Shown piece by piece: positions 14,710-24,663 of a DNA stretch of 64,000 bases (within the stretch, counting starts at the first letter, position 1; each line of letters starts with the position of its first letter). Below the pieces are notes generated by a model. It was not told where the DNA came from and ran no database searches. It saw nothing but the letters and a program-made list of their open reading frames with translations. Source of the DNA: Bradyrhizobium sp. NFR13 (GTDB lineage: Bacteria > Pseudomonadota > Alphaproteobacteria > Rhizobiales > Xanthobacteraceae); assembly GCF_900114605.1 (NCBI RefSeq), contig NZ_FOTP01000009.1, positions 1 to 64,000 of the forward strand. Reading direction: 5' to 3'. The position numbers and the translations under genes were made by a program.

Positions 14710-15690
14710 ATGAAAATGATGCCGCTTCTTTGCGCAGCTCTCCTGACGGTCACAATGGCCGCGGCGCAGGAGGGAGCCAAACCGATGTCGACCACCACGC
14801 CAGATACTGGTCTCAGTTTGAGTCTCGGCACGGCGACGCCCGGCGGCGGCTTCCCGCTCTACGGCGACGCCTTTGCCGAGGTGATGAACAAGGCCGATCC
14901 GTCGCTGACGCTGGCCACGCGCAACACCAAGGGCTCGACCGAGAACATCCCGTTGCTCGAGGCCGGTCAGCTCGATCTCGCACTGGTGGCCGGCGAGCCC
15001 GCTTATGAGGCGTTCAAGGGCATCGGTCGTGCACCGACGAAGCTCAAGATCATCACGGCACTGTATTCCAATCCGGGCATGTTCGTGGTGCGCGCCGACA
15101 GCCCCTACAAGACGATCCGCGATCTCGTCGGCAAGCCGATCGCCTTCGGTGCAAAAGGCTCCGGCCTCGTGATCCTGTCGCGCTATGTGCTCGACGGGCT
15201 CGGCCTCGATCAGGACAAGGATTTCCAGTCGGTCTATCTCGACCGCGCCGGCGACGGTCCGGCCATGGTGCAGGATGGCCGCGTTGCCGCGCTGTGGGGC
15301 GCGGGACTGGGCTGGCCCGGCTTCAAGGCCATGAGCGAAAGCCCGGGCGGCGCGCGCTTCATTGCGCCTGATGCGGCTGAGATCGCGCAGATCCGCGCCA
15401 AACACGCTTTCCTCAAGCCGATGCTGGTCGAAGCGAACAGCTATCCGAACCAGCCGGCGCCGATCGCGTCGGTAGGCTCCTGGAGCTACATCCTCGCGCG
15501 CGAAACGCTGCCGGATGACGTCGCCTATCGTCTCGCGAAGACGCTGCATGGCGCCGAGGCCACGCTCGGTGCACGGCTCGCGCAGGCAAAGGAGACGACG
15601 GCGAACAACACGGTGGCGTCGGCGCCTGATGTGGCGCTGATCCATCCGGGCGTGCTGAAGTATTACAAAGTGATCGGGGTGGTGAGGTAG
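14710..15690 (+). CDS. TAXI-family TRAP transporter solute-binding protein
   Basis: The 326-aa product begins with a signal peptide (MKMMPLLCAALLTVTMAAAQ). It continues with LGTATPGGGFPLYGDAFAEV, NTKGSTENIPLLEAGQLDLA and VGKPIAFGAKGSGL, as expected for the TAXI class of TRAP solute receptors, which bind carboxylates or amino acids. No DctQ/DctM-type membrane subunit is present, so its partner must be elsewhere. It diverges from the Bug-type gene across 148 nt. The ATG at 14710 was chosen because the signal peptide starts there. It ends before a set of hairpins shared with the convergent gene. Confidence 0.9.
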   Translation: MKMMPLLCAALLTVTMAAAQEGAKPMSTTTPDTGLSLSLGTATPGGGFPLYGDAFAEVMNKADPSLTLATRNTKGSTENIPLLEAGQLDLALVAGEPAYEAFKGIGRAPTKLKIITALYSNPGMFVVRADSPYKTIRDLVGKPIAFGAKGSGLVILSRYVLDGLGLDQDKDFQSVYLDRAGDGPAMVQDGRVAALWGAGLGWPGFKAMSESPGGARFIAPDAAEIAQIRAKHAFLKPMLVEANSYPNQPAPIASVGSWSYILARETLPDDVAYRLAKTLHGAEATLGARLAQAKETTANNTVASAPDVALIHPGVLKYYKVIGVVR

Positions 15691-15711
15691 GGCGCGGAGT
15701 TCTATTACTTC

Positions 15712-15835
15712 CCCTCTCCCCCAGCGGAGCCACGCTCCGCGCAGACGGGAGAGGGCGCCACAAACTCTGAGCTCTGTTGCTACCCCTCTCCCGTCCGCGC
15801 TGCGCGCGGCCACCCTCTCCCGCAAGGGGAGAGGG
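15712..15835. repeat. Palindromic intergenic repeats acting as a two-way terminator
   Basis: CCCTCTCCC at 15712-15720 pairs with GGGAGAGGG at 15747-15755 around an inner GCGGAGC/GCTCCGC stem. A second unit ends in CCCTCTCCC-GCAA-GGGGAGAGGG at 15813-15835. The units lie between two convergent genes, so they can end transcription from both sides. Such CCCTCTCCC-type intergenic repeats are frequent in this bacterial group (from memory). Confidence 0.7.
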
Positions 15836-15866
15836 AAAGTGGAGCGCCGCCGATAGTTTGTGTCTG

Positions 15867-17090
15867 CTACTTCTTCCCCAATGCACATGCCGGGTCCGGC
15901 GGTCCAAATGCTTCCTCGCCGGAAATCTTTGCGAGGATCTTGTAGTAGTCCCACGGATACTTCGACTCCTCCGGCGACTTGACCTGCACCAGCATCAGGT
16001 CATGCACCATCAACCCGTCCTCGCGTAGTTTGCCGTTGCGGGCGAAGAAATCCTCGATCGGTTTCTCGCGCATCTTCGCGGCGACCTTCAGCGGCTCGTC
16101 GGTGCCGGCCTCCTTGATGGCGTTGAGATAAACCATGGTGGAGGAATAGACGCCGGCCTGCCACATGGTTGGCATCCGCTTGGTTTTCTCGAAGAAGCGC
16201 TTCGACCAGGCGCGGGTCTTGTCGTCCATGTCCCAGTAAAAGGCGGTGGTCAGCAGCAGACCCTGCGCGGTCTGCAAGCCCAGCGAGTCGATGTCGGTGA
16301 TCAGCGCCAGCAGCGCCGCCATCTGCTGGCCGCCTTTGAAGACGCCGAATTCGCCCGCAGTCTTGATCTCGTTGATGTTGTTCGGCGGTCCACCGGCGAT
16401 GCCGATGATCTTGGCCTTCGAGGCCTGAGCCTGCAGCACGAACGACGAGAGGTCCGACGCGCCGAACGGCGGGCGCACTGAGCCGATCACCTTGCCGCCG
16501 GTCCTGGTGACGACAGCCGCCGCATCGCGCTCCAGCGCATGGCCGAAGGCGAAATCGTCGGTGATGAAGAACCAGCTGTCGCCGCCGCGCTTCACCACTT
16601 CCTGCGCGGTGCCCACGGCAAGTGCGCGGGTGTCGAATACCCACTGCATCGTGTAGGGCGAACAGAACTTGCCGTGGAAATCTGCGGCGCCGGTGGAGTG
16701 GGTGATGAACAGCCGCTTGCGATCGTTGGCGACGTTCTGCACGGCAAGGCCGACGGCGGAGACCGGTACATCGACGATGATATCGACCTGATCGACATCG
16801 TACCAGCGCCGCGCCAGTGACGCACCGACATCGGGCTTGAGCTGGTGATCGCCGATGATGATGCTGATCGGCTTGCCCAGCACGGTGCCGCCGAAATCAT
16901 CCACGGCCATCTGCGCGGCGATCACCGAGCCCTGGCCGGATGGCGTCGACGCCGGGCCGTTCATGTCGGTAAGCACGCCGATCTTGACCACGTCGTCGGA
17001 AATTTGGGCCTGTGCGGATGTGGCGAACAGCGCAAGCGCAAATGCGCCGGCCAGGGAAAGTTGTGTGACGGTTCGTTTCTTCGTGCGCAT
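15867..17090 (-). CDS. ABC transporter substrate-binding protein, branched-chain amino acid type
   Basis: The 407-aa product has a signal peptide (to about residue 29, SAQAQ) and a periplasmic binding fold type I (LivJ/K-like): VVKIGVLTDMNGPASTPSGQ, SIIIGDHQLKP, WFFITDDFAFGHALERDA. Subfamily members bind amino acids, urea or aromatic acids. No permease or ATPase genes are adjacent. The ATG at 17090 is preceded by GGGGAGGC; the longer frame upstream is unlike a signal sequence. Two Cys lie at FCSPY and near the C terminus (PACALG). The stretch 17091-17517 shows no gene. Confidence 0.92.
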   Translation of the reverse strand: MRTKKRTVTQLSLAGAFALALFATSAQAQISDDVVKIGVLTDMNGPASTPSGQGSVIAAQMAVDDFGGTVLGKPISIIIGDHQLKPDVGASLARRWYDVDQVDIIVDVPVSAVGLAVQNVANDRKRLFITHSTGAADFHGKFCSPYTMQWVFDTRALAVGTAQEVVKRGGDSWFFITDDFAFGHALERDAAAVVTRTGGKVIGSVRPPFGASDLSSFVLQAQASKAKIIGIAGGPPNNINEIKTAGEFGVFKGGQQMAALLALITDIDSLGLQTAQGLLLTTAFYWDMDDKTRAWSKRFFEKTKRMPTMWQAGVYSSTMVYLNAIKEAGTDEPLKVAAKMREKPIEDFFARNGKLREDGLMVHDLMLVQVKSPEESKYPWDYYKILAKISGEEAFGPPDPACALGKK

Positions 17091-17517
17091 CGATGCTGCC
17101 TCCCCAATTTTCATGGCTGTTTGACGCACAAGGCGCGGCCCAGCCTTGGGCCGGATCATGCAGCAGGTGTGAGGCCTCAACAAGCGCGATAGCGTGAAAT
17201 TTGGCGCTCGATCGATCAGGCAAGTACAATCGTCACGATGCGTTGACATATTGTAGTTGTATGCTAGTTCCCGCCCGCGCCGCGACCATGCTACATCACG
17301 CGCTTGCCGTTCGACTAGTTCGGAATGCAAGTTTTCCGCGCCGGGATCGAACGAAATGCGATCTCAACACGACACAAGCAAGCGCCTTGCCAGAGGCGCC
17401 TGACTGACAACGCGCCCTATGAAGCGGGGCTTCCATGAGCTGCTGACTTGAAATGGGTGATGCCGGCAAAGACGTCGACGCGATCATCCCAAGGTTCTGA
17501 ATACCGAAAGGTCCCCG

Positions 17518-18477
17518 GTGCAAAAGACTGCGTTTTCGTCCAGCGACTTGCCGCTTCATCTCGGCGAGAAGGCCAAGTTCGACCTTTGGCAGGATATTCA
17601 CGTTGCGGAAATCTGGTCGGTCGAATACGCGGTGTCCGATAAACTGCCTTTCGAAGCTGTAATCGAGGCCACGAGTATCGGACCGCTGGTTCTTGGTCAG
17701 ATGTCTGGAACGATCAAGCAGGCGACGAGAAAGTCGCGCAATATCGCCGACGATGGCAATGATAGTTATCTCCTGCTGATCAACAAGGCCGGCACTGAGC
17801 TGGCTGGTGGGCAGGTCGGTCGCGACTATTCCGTCGGCCGGGGGGAGGCAGCCCTGGTCACGGCGTCCGAGCCGCTGACAATGTTTGGCGCGGACGAGAA
17901 TGTCTGGATGAATGTGGTCGTCCCGCGCGCAGTTCTGACCCAGGCATTTCCGCATATCGACAACAGGCTGGCGCTTAAGATCGACGAGAATAACGAAGCG
18001 CTCGGTCTTCTCAGGCGCTACTGCCAGCTTCTCGAGTCCGGGCCCGTCCTCACGAATCCGGCTCTCCTCACGCATGCAGGGACGACGCTGGTCGATCTGA
18101 TCGGCCTTGCGACTGGTGCGAAGGGGGAGACGGCCGAGCTTGCAGGCCTTCGCGGCCTGCGCGCGGCGAGGTTGCAGGCGGTTCTGGCAAGCATCGCCGA
18201 CAATTACGCGAATCCCGGAATTTCAGCACAAGGTGTCGCGCACGAGCTCAAACTGTCGCCGCGCTATGTTCATGATCTCCTGCAGGAAACCGGTATCAGC
18301 TTTTCCGAGCGGGTGCTCGAGCTGCGCCTGCAGAAAAGCTACCGGATGCTGCAGGACCGACGGAGCGACGGTATGCGCATCAGCGAGATCGCGATGATCT
18401 GCGGCTTCAACGATATCGCCTATTTCAATCGCTGTTTCCGCCGCCGTTTCGGCGGTACGCCGAGCAGTGCGCGATAG
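17518..18477 (+). CDS. AraC-family transcriptional regulator
   Basis: This 319-aa protein has an N-terminal cupin-like ligand-binding part (about 1-190) and a C-terminal AraC DNA-binding domain with two helix-turn-helix motifs: ISAQGVAHELKLSPRYVHDL and ISEIAMICGFNDIAYFNRCF followed by RRRFG. The start is a GTG at 17518. It precedes the autotransporter gene by 138 nt on the same strand and could control it; the ligand is unknown. Confidence 0.9.
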   Translation: MQKTAFSSSDLPLHLGEKAKFDLWQDIHVAEIWSVEYAVSDKLPFEAVIEATSIGPLVLGQMSGTIKQATRKSRNIADDGNDSYLLLINKAGTELAGGQVGRDYSVGRGEAALVTASEPLTMFGADENVWMNVVVPRAVLTQAFPHIDNRLALKIDENNEALGLLRRYCQLLESGPVLTNPALLTHAGTTLVDLIGLATGAKGETAELAGLRGLRAARLQAVLASIADNYANPGISAQGVAHELKLSPRYVHDLLQETGISFSERVLELRLQKSYRMLQDRRSDGMRISEIAMICGFNDIAYFNRCFRRRFGGTPSSAR

Positions 18478-18615
18478 GCGCGTTGCTTGGCAGACACACC
18501 GCTGCGGAAAGCAATCCATTTCACTGCAGGACAATTCCTTTGCGTTCCAGCCAAAGACGCCGCTGCGCAGCGATGCGACATCTGGTGCACGGCTACCGTA
18601 TCGCAAGGGGAATCT

Positions 18616-21273
18616 ATGTCTGCACGTTCGACCATCAGCGCCATCGGAAGACCCCGGCGATATCTGACGAATGCCAGCCATCTGGCGCTCGCGATTGGCT
18701 GTGTGGTGCTTGTGGGCATTGCCTTGCCGGCTCCGGCTGTGGCGATCGACTGGACGGGGACAACGTCCACGGATTGGTACACACCCGGAAACTGGGATCT
18801 TGCCACCGTCCCGACATCGGTCCAATCGGTCGTGATCAACACCACCGGGCCCAACGCGACGCTGATCAGCGGCGGAACGGCGGTGGCCGGCACAACGAAT
18901 ATCGGCCTGAATAATACCGGCATGCTGACGATCTCGAACGGTGGCGTTCTGAACGGCGGCCAGGCCTTCCTCGGCAATTTGTTCGGCGCGGTTGGCACTG
19001 CCACGGTCACCGGCCCGGGCTCGATCTGGAACGCTGAGGGCATGGTCGTCGGCTATCATGGCGCGGGCGCGTTGAACATCCTGAACGGTGCGAACGTCGG
19101 CACCTCAGTGTGGGAGTTCTCTCTCGGAGATCATTTCGGTGGTTCCGGAGCGGCGACCGTCGATGGCGCAGGTTCGATTTTGACCGCCAGCGATTTTGTT
19201 GTCGGCAATGGTGGAACAGGCACGCTGGTGGTTTCGAACGGCGGCACGGTCGTTGGTACAACATGGACGAGCTATATAGGGCAGGCCGCAGGTTCGGTTG
19301 GCACAGCAACGGTCACAGGTCCGGGCTCGCATTTGATCGTCGCTAATAATGGCCTCGCTGTCGGTCAAATGGGAAACGGTACGCTCACGATTGCAAATGG
19401 TGGTGTCGTATCGGTCAGCGGCAATGTGATTGTTGGCTTTCAAGCAGGCTCGGTTGGTACGATCAATATCGGCGGCGGCACCGGAGCGGCAGCGGTGACG
19501 CCTGGCACGCTCGACGCTTCAACGATCGTGTTTGGCAATGGTGCCGGCGCGATCAATTTCAATCATACTAGCACGAGCTATACTTTTGCGCCGGTCCTGG
19601 ACGGGGCCGGGACGATCAACCAGATCGCTGGCACGACAATTCTCACGGGCGATTCGGTCAACTTCTCCGGCGCGACCAATGTCAGCGGCGGTCGGCTCGC
19701 GGTAAACGGTTCGCTCGCCGGATCGATCGTGACTGTGTCCGGCGGCGGCATACTGGGTGGCAATGGCACCGTGGGCGGTATCGTTGCCAATAGCGGTGGC
19801 ATCATCGGACCCGGCAATTCCATCGGCACGCTGAACGTCAACGGCAACGTCACCTTTGCAGCCGGATCGATCTATCAGGTCGAGACGAACGCCGCGGGCC
19901 AATCCGACAAGATCGCGGCCACCGGAAGTGCGACGCTGAATGGCGGCACGCTGCTCGTCAGCGGCGCCGGGCCGATCGGCAGCCAGTTCACTATCCTGAC
20001 GGCAGCCGGCGGCATCAATGGCGTTTTCGCCGGTGCCGGCGGAACGACGACGTCGCCGTTCCTGGCCTATGGCCTGACTTACGATGCCACTAACGTCTAT
20101 CTTGGTATCAGCCGGAGCAACCTCGCTTTCGCTGCGGCTGGCCTGACCCGCAACCAGATCGCCGCCGGCAGCGGTGCAGACAGTCTGCCGCTCGGCAGCC
20201 CGCTGGTTGGTTCGCTGGTGCAGCTCGATCTGCCGCAGGCGCGGCGTGCATTCGACCAGATTTCCGGCGAGGTTCATGCGTCGGCCAAAAGTGTAATGAT
20301 CGAGGACAGCCGTTTTCTGCGCGAAGCTGCTATAGACCGGCTGCGCGCAGCGTTCGACGGCATCGGCGCAGCTGCCGCGCCGGTCACGACCTATGTCAAT
20401 GGCCGGCCGGTGCTGGCGCCAGCGACGACCGACGGCGTTGCGGTCTGGGGCCGCGGATTCGGTTCCTGGGGCCAGTGGAATGGCGACGGCAATGCCGCCA
20501 CCGTCAAGCGCGACATCGGTGGCTTCATGGCCGGTGTGGATGCGCCGTTCATCGATGGATGGCGCGTCGGTGCAATCGGCGGCTATAGCCGCTCGACGTT
20601 CCGCGTTGCCGATCGCGGCTCATCTGGCTCCAGCGACAACTACCATGGTGGCCTTTATGGCGGCACGCAGTGGGGCGATTTCGCCTTCCGCTCAGGCCTT
20701 GCCTACACACGGCATGATCTGTCGATCAATCGCTCGGTCGGATTTCCGGGCGTTGCCGAGATGCTCAGGGGGGACTACAGCGCGAGTACGACGCAAGCCT
20801 TTGGCGAATTTGGCTATCGCATCGGAGCAGCGCGAACGCCGTTCGGTCCACTCGCTTTCGAGCCCTTCGCCAATCTCGCTTATGTCAATCTGGCAACCGA
20901 TGGATTTACAGAAAGAGGCGGAGTCGCAGCGCTTACCAGCCGCGGCGACAACACTGGCGTCACCTTCACTACACTGGGGCTCCGGGCATCGACAGGCGTT
21001 GACCTCGGTAATGGCATGACCGCGACCGCGCGCGGTATGCTCGGCTGGCGTCATGCCTTCGGTGACGTGATGCCAACCTCGATCATGGCCTTTGCCGGCG
21101 GATCGCCGTTCACCGTTGCTGGCGCGCCGATCGCTGCAAATGCTGCTGCCGCGGATCTTGGCTTCGACGTCAACGTCGCGCCGAACGCCACACTCGGTCT
21201 CACCTATGGCGGTCAGTTCGGTTCGGGTATGACCGACCAAACGTTGCGCGGCAATTTCGCTGTGAGATTCTAA
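18616..21273 (+). CDS. Autotransporter (type V secretion) with T5SS/PEP-CTERM-type repeats
   Basis: The 885-aa product starts with an extended signal sequence (basic SARSTISAIGRPRR, then a hydrophobic core to about residue 43). The passenger has about four repeats of the T5SS/PEP-CTERM-associated type (GTATVTGPGSIWNAEG; GAATVDGAGSILTASD; GTATVTGPGSHLIVAN; LTIANGG) predicted to form a beta-helix, then a left region resembling other autotransporter linkers. About residues 620-885 form the beta-barrel (AVWGRGFGSWGQWNGDG onward), ending in the aromatic LRGNFAVRF recognised by the Bam machinery. The ATG at 18616 follows AAGGGGAATCT; an in-frame start 43 codons upstream adds non-signal sequence. 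A surface adhesin-like role is likely. Confidence 0.92.
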   Translation: MSARSTISAIGRPRRYLTNASHLALAIGCVVLVGIALPAPAVAIDWTGTTSTDWYTPGNWDLATVPTSVQSVVINTTGPNATLISGGTAVAGTTNIGLNNTGMLTISNGGVLNGGQAFLGNLFGAVGTATVTGPGSIWNAEGMVVGYHGAGALNILNGANVGTSVWEFSLGDHFGGSGAATVDGAGSILTASDFVVGNGGTGTLVVSNGGTVVGTTWTSYIGQAAGSVGTATVTGPGSHLIVANNGLAVGQMGNGTLTIANGGVVSVSGNVIVGFQAGSVGTINIGGGTGAAAVTPGTLDASTIVFGNGAGAINFNHTSTSYTFAPVLDGAGTINQIAGTTILTGDSVNFSGATNVSGGRLAVNGSLAGSIVTVSGGGILGGNGTVGGIVANSGGIIGPGNSIGTLNVNGNVTFAAGSIYQVETNAAGQSDKIAATGSATLNGGTLLVSGAGPIGSQFTILTAAGGINGVFAGAGGTTTSPFLAYGLTYDATNVYLGISRSNLAFAAAGLTRNQIAAGSGADSLPLGSPLVGSLVQLDLPQARRAFDQISGEVHASAKSVMIEDSRFLREAAIDRLRAAFDGIGAAAAPVTTYVNGRPVLAPATTDGVAVWGRGFGSWGQWNGDGNAATVKRDIGGFMAGVDAPFIDGWRVGAIGGYSRSTFRVADRGSSGSSDNYHGGLYGGTQWGDFAFRSGLAYTRHDLSINRSVGFPGVAEMLRGDYSASTTQAFGEFGYRIGAARTPFGPLAFEPFANLAYVNLATDGFTERGGVAALTSRGDNTGVTFTTLGLRASTGVDLGNGMTATARGMLGWRHAFGDVMPTSIMAFAGGSPFTVAGAPIAANAAAADLGFDVNVAPNATLGLTYGGQFGSGMTDQTLRGNFAVRF

Positions 21274-21345
21274 GAACGCCCATCTCACGAGACGCGGTGC
21301 GGATGACCCGTCTCCTGAAGGCAGCGTTCCAACGGCGATGTGCCG

Positions 21346-21981
21346 TTAGCCGCCATCCAGCTTCGCAAGCCGTTCGGCTTCCGCGATATCGTCCATCGTA
21401 TTGGCATTGAAGAATGGATCGACGGGATCAGTCGACCATTCCACGGTGGCGAGACGATAACGTGCCGTCCAGCGGCCGACTTTGCGAATGTCCTCGTTGA
21501 CGAGCGCGTGCCGTAACTCGTGGCGCAGGGAGACATCCCACAACCCGACAACGGGGTGCGACTGTCCTGCGGACGAAGCGACAGCTAGCTGCGCATTCTC
21601 CGCGATCCGGGCCTGATGCAGGCGGGTGACGAGATCGCGGGGCAGGAAGGGGCAATCGCCGGCGACGCTAAGCATCCAGGAGACATCCGGCCGGTGGGCG
21701 GCCGTCCATTCCAGACCCGCCAGAATGCCGGCGAGGGGGCCGGGAAAATCGGCGACGTCGTCGGCGATCACCGGCAGACCAAAGGACGCGAACCGTGCGG
21801 GGGCACCATTGGCGTTCAGCACCAGCCCATCGCATTGCGGCGCGACGCGGGCTATCACGCGGGCCAGAATCGTCTTGCCGCCAATCTCGCGCATCGGCTT
21901 GTCGCCGCCGCCCATCCGGCGCGCCAGACCGCCCGCGAGAAGCACGCCCGGAGTGGCCGGATAGGTGTTCGCCATCGCCAT
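21346..21981 (-). CDS. mobA: Molybdenum cofactor guanylyltransferase
   Basis: MobA attaches GMP to molybdopterin to form the guanine dinucleotide cofactor of DMSO-reductase-type enzymes. The product (211 aa from 21981, or 209 from the next ATG) has the nucleotide-binding [32 protein letters not shown] and the metal-site region [13 protein letters not shown]. The length is normal. A longer upstream frame exists but would overlap the divergent gene at 22046. No other molybdenum genes are adjacent. Confidence 0.93.
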   Translation of the reverse strand: MAMANTYPATPGVLLAGGLARRMGGGDKPMREIGGKTILARVIARVAPQCDGLVLNANGAPARFASFGLPVIADDVADFPGPLAGILAGLEWTAAHRPDVSWMLSVAGDCPFLPRDLVTRLHQARIAENAQLAVASSAGQSHPVVGLWDVSLRHELRHALVNEDIRKVGRWTARYRLATVEWSTDPVDPFFNANTMDDIAEAERLAKLDGG

Positions 21982-22045
21982 ACCGCTGCATATGACATTT
22001 GACGCCGGCCCGATATAACGCAGTTGCACCAAATGGAACCGCGCG

Positions 22046-22294
22046 ATGCCCGTGACCAAGCTCGACCTGACCGGATTGAAATGCCCGTTGCCGGCGCTGA
22101 TGACGCGCAAGGCGATGAAGGTCCTGTCGGTCGGTGATCGGCTCGAAGTCCACTGTACGGACCCTCTGGCAGTGATCGACATCCCTGCGTTGATTCAGCA
22201 AAGCGGCGATCAGATCGAAGCCCCTGAACGCAACGGTGATGTGATCGTTTTCTTCATCGAAAAACGGAATGCTGCGATTGCAAATCGCGATTGA
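22046..22294 (+). CDS. TusA-family sulfurtransferase-like protein
   Basis: The 82-aa product has the family signature [19 protein letters not shown] with the CPxP cysteine at about residue 13, then [20 protein letters not shown]. TusA-like proteins carry persulfide sulfur for tRNA thiolation, molybdenum cofactor or other thiol chemistry. The divergent position next to mobA suggests, but does not prove, a link to molybdenum cofactor maturation. The 200 nt after it (22295-22493) hold no gene and should contain the promoter of the next transporter. Confidence 0.88.
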   Translation: MPVTKLDLTGLKCPLPALMTRKAMKVLSVGDRLEVHCTDPLAVIDIPALIQQSGDQIEAPERNGDVIVFFIEKRNAAIANRD

Positions 22295-22493
22295 ATTGCT
22301 GCGATGCAGTGGAAATCATTGAGAAATTTTCGCTCCTGATACCTTTGGACTATCGACTCCGGTAGTCGCTTCTGGCCCTGTTCTAAGTGTGAGTGCGCGT
22401 GAATCTTTGTCCGCGCGCCGCAGGGGAATTGACCAAACGACTTTTTCAAATCGCAGACCGGCTCAGAAGGGTCGGCTGTAGGGGAGAACTTTC

Positions 22494-24152
22494 ATGACAA
22501 GTGTGGGCAACGCCGGAACACTGTCTGGCACCAAGCCAGGATTGCTGGAACGCGAACGCATCATTGCGACGGCCGGCTTCAATCGATGGCTGGTTCCACC
22601 GGCTGCATTGTGTATCCATCTCTGCATCGGCATGGCCTACGGCTTCAGCGTGTTCTGGCTGCCGCTGTCGCAAGCGATCACGACACCTGCGTCGAAGGAA
22701 GTGTGCGATGGCATGAGCCTCGCCACCGAGCTCTTCACCACCACCTGTAACTGGAAGGTTGCCAGCCTCGGCTGGATGTACACGCTGTTCTTCGTGCTGC
22801 TCGGCGTCTCCGCTGCGATCTGGGGCGGCTGGCTCGAGCGGGTCGGTCCGCGCAAGGCCGGCTTCGTCTCGGCGATGTGCTGGTGCGGCGGTCTCGTGCT
22901 CGGTTCGATCGGCGTCTATACGCATCAGCTCTGGCTGCTGTGGATCGGCTCAGGCGTGATCGGCGGCGTTGGTCTCGGCCTCGGCTACATCTCGCCGGTA
23001 TCGACGCTGGTGAAGTGGTTCCCGGATCGTCGCGGCATGGCGACCGGCATGGCCATCATGGGCTTCGGTGGTGGCGCGATGATCGGTTCGCCGCTCGCCA
23101 ATCTCTTGATGAACTATTTCAAGACCCCGACCGATGTCGGCGTCTGGCAGACCTTCCTGGCCATGGGCGTGATCTATTTCGTGTTCATGACGATTGGCGC
23201 GTTCTCCTATCGCATCACGCCGCCGAACTGGAAGCCTGATGGCTGGACCCCTCCAGCGACAGCGAATGCCATGATCACCACCGGTCACGTGCATCTCGAC
23301 AATGCGCACAAGACCAAGCAGTTCTGGCTGATCTGGGGCGTGCTCTGCCTGAACGTGTCTGCCGGCATCGGCGTCATCGGCATGGCCTCGCCAATGCTGC
23401 AGGAAATCTTCGCCGGCAAGCTGATAGGCTTGCCCGATGTCTCCTTCAGCCAGCTCTCGGCGACGCAAAAGACCGCCATCGCCGGTATCGCAGCTGGCTT
23501 CGCGGGTCTGCTGTCGCTGTTCAACATCGCCGGCCGATTCTTCTGGGCGTCGCTGTCGGACAAGCTCGGCCGCAAGAACACCTATTACACATTCTTCATC
23601 CTCGGCATCGTTCTCTATGCATTGGTGCCGACGCTGGCGGCGATGGGCAGCAAGGTTCTCTTCGTGCTGGCCTTCGGCGTCATCCTCTCGATGTATGGCG
23701 GCGGCTTCGCCACGATCCCTGCCTATCTCGCCGATATCTTCGGCACCCAGTTCGTCGGCGCGATCCACGGTCGGCTGCTGACGGCTTGGGCGACCGCGGG
23801 CATCGTCGGTCCGGTGGTCGTGAACTACATCCGTGAATTCCAGATCGCCGCAGGCGTGCCGCGGGCGCAGGTCTATGACTTCACGATGTATATCCTCGCC
23901 GGCATGCTGGTTCTGGGCCTGATCTGCAATCTGCTGGTGAAGCCGCTGGCGCCGCATTGGTTCATGAAGCCGGAGGAAGTCGCAGTGCTGCAGGCCAAGG
24001 GTGCCGCAGCCGCATCGACCGGCGGTGGCTCCTATGGCATCGGCAAGGGCGGTTTTGACGCCAGCGCCATCGCCTTCTGGGCCTTTGTCGGCCTCCCACT
24101 CTGCTGGGGCGTCTGGCTGACGTTGCAGAGCGCGGTGCGCATCTTCCAGTAA
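22494..24152 (+). CDS. Oxalate/formate-type MFS antiporter
   Basis: The 552-aa product has about twelve spans and the OFA subfamily pattern: FNRWLVPPAALCIHLCIGMA, YGFSVFWLPL, RGMATGMAIMGFGGGAMIGS and a late LADIFGTQFVGAIHGR. An insert with VCDGMSLATELF between spans 1 and 2 and a long C-terminal extension with a further span make it longer than the usual 430 aa of OxlT. It probably exchanges small carboxylates such as oxalate and formate; no oxalate catabolic genes are in the window. A good GGGGAGA precedes the ATG, and a terminator follows at 24161-24193. Confidence 0.88.
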   Translation: MTSVGNAGTLSGTKPGLLERERIIATAGFNRWLVPPAALCIHLCIGMAYGFSVFWLPLSQAITTPASKEVCDGMSLATELFTTTCNWKVASLGWMYTLFFVLLGVSAAIWGGWLERVGPRKAGFVSAMCWCGGLVLGSIGVYTHQLWLLWIGSGVIGGVGLGLGYISPVSTLVKWFPDRRGMATGMAIMGFGGGAMIGSPLANLLMNYFKTPTDVGVWQTFLAMGVIYFVFMTIGAFSYRITPPNWKPDGWTPPATANAMITTGHVHLDNAHKTKQFWLIWGVLCLNVSAGIGVIGMASPMLQEIFAGKLIGLPDVSFSQLSATQKTAIAGIAAGFAGLLSLFNIAGRFFWASLSDKLGRKNTYYTFFILGIVLYALVPTLAAMGSKVLFVLAFGVILSMYGGGFATIPAYLADIFGTQFVGAIHGRLLTAWATAGIVGPVVVNYIREFQIAAGVPRAQVYDFTMYILAGMLVLGLICNLLVKPLAPHWFMKPEEVAVLQAKGAAAASTGGGSYGIGKGGFDASAIAFWAFVGLPLCWGVWLTLQSAVRIFQ

Positions 24153-24160
24153 AACCTGCG

Positions 24161-24193
24161 CGGGACCGGCGGCAAAAGCTTCCGGTCCCGTTT
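24161..24193 (+). terminator. Rho-independent terminator
   Basis: A perfect 9-bp stem CGGGACCGG/CCGGTCCCG with a 12-nt loop is followed by TTT, 9 nt after the stop of the OFA-type transporter gene. Confidence 0.75.
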
Positions 24194-24240
24194 CACATCT
24201 GACGAACAATCTTCAAAACAAGCACATTCGGGGGATAACG

Positions 24241-24504
24241 ATGACACGCATCACTACGGGCCTCGTGGCCGCACTGTTCGTTGTGAGTTCAATGGCCGTT
24301 GCTTCGGCACAGGCGCCTGCGACGCCGGCACCCCCTGCTGCGCCCGCCAAGATGAAGCTGAACAAGCAGAGTCTGAAGGACATGAAGGCGAAGTGGAGCG
24401 CCAACAAGGGCAAGCTCAAGGCCTGCCGCAAGGACGTCAAGGTCAAGGGTCTCGCCGGCGACGACCGCTGGTTCTACATCGAAGACTGCATGGCCAAGAG
24501 CTGA
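24241..24504 (+). CDS. Secreted PsiF-like small protein, 87 aa
   Basis: A signal peptide ends near ASAQA. A Pro/Ala linker is followed by a Lys-rich helix and one PsiF-like unit: LKACRKDVKVKGLAGDDRWF, then YIEDCM, with paired cysteines. PsiF-type repeats occur in phosphate-starvation-inducible periplasmic proteins of unknown role; the match is partial. GGGGGATAACG directly precedes the ATG. The downstream gap to 24663 shows nothing else. Confidence 0.72.
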   Translation: MTRITTGLVAALFVVSSMAVASAQAPATPAPPAAPAKMKLNKQSLKDMKAKWSANKGKLKACRKDVKVKGLAGDDRWFYIEDCMAKS

Positions 24505-24663
24505 GGGAACGCTGGTCTTTCCGGCACTTCCAATCTCCTGATCTTTATGCCGCGCTTATGAACGAGTGCGGCCGCTCGTCTCGATTTCATATGTCGTTGT
24601 CCGCATCTTCCCGGCATCCCGACGCGCTCCTGCGCCAGGGTGTTGAGAAGACGGACAACGACC

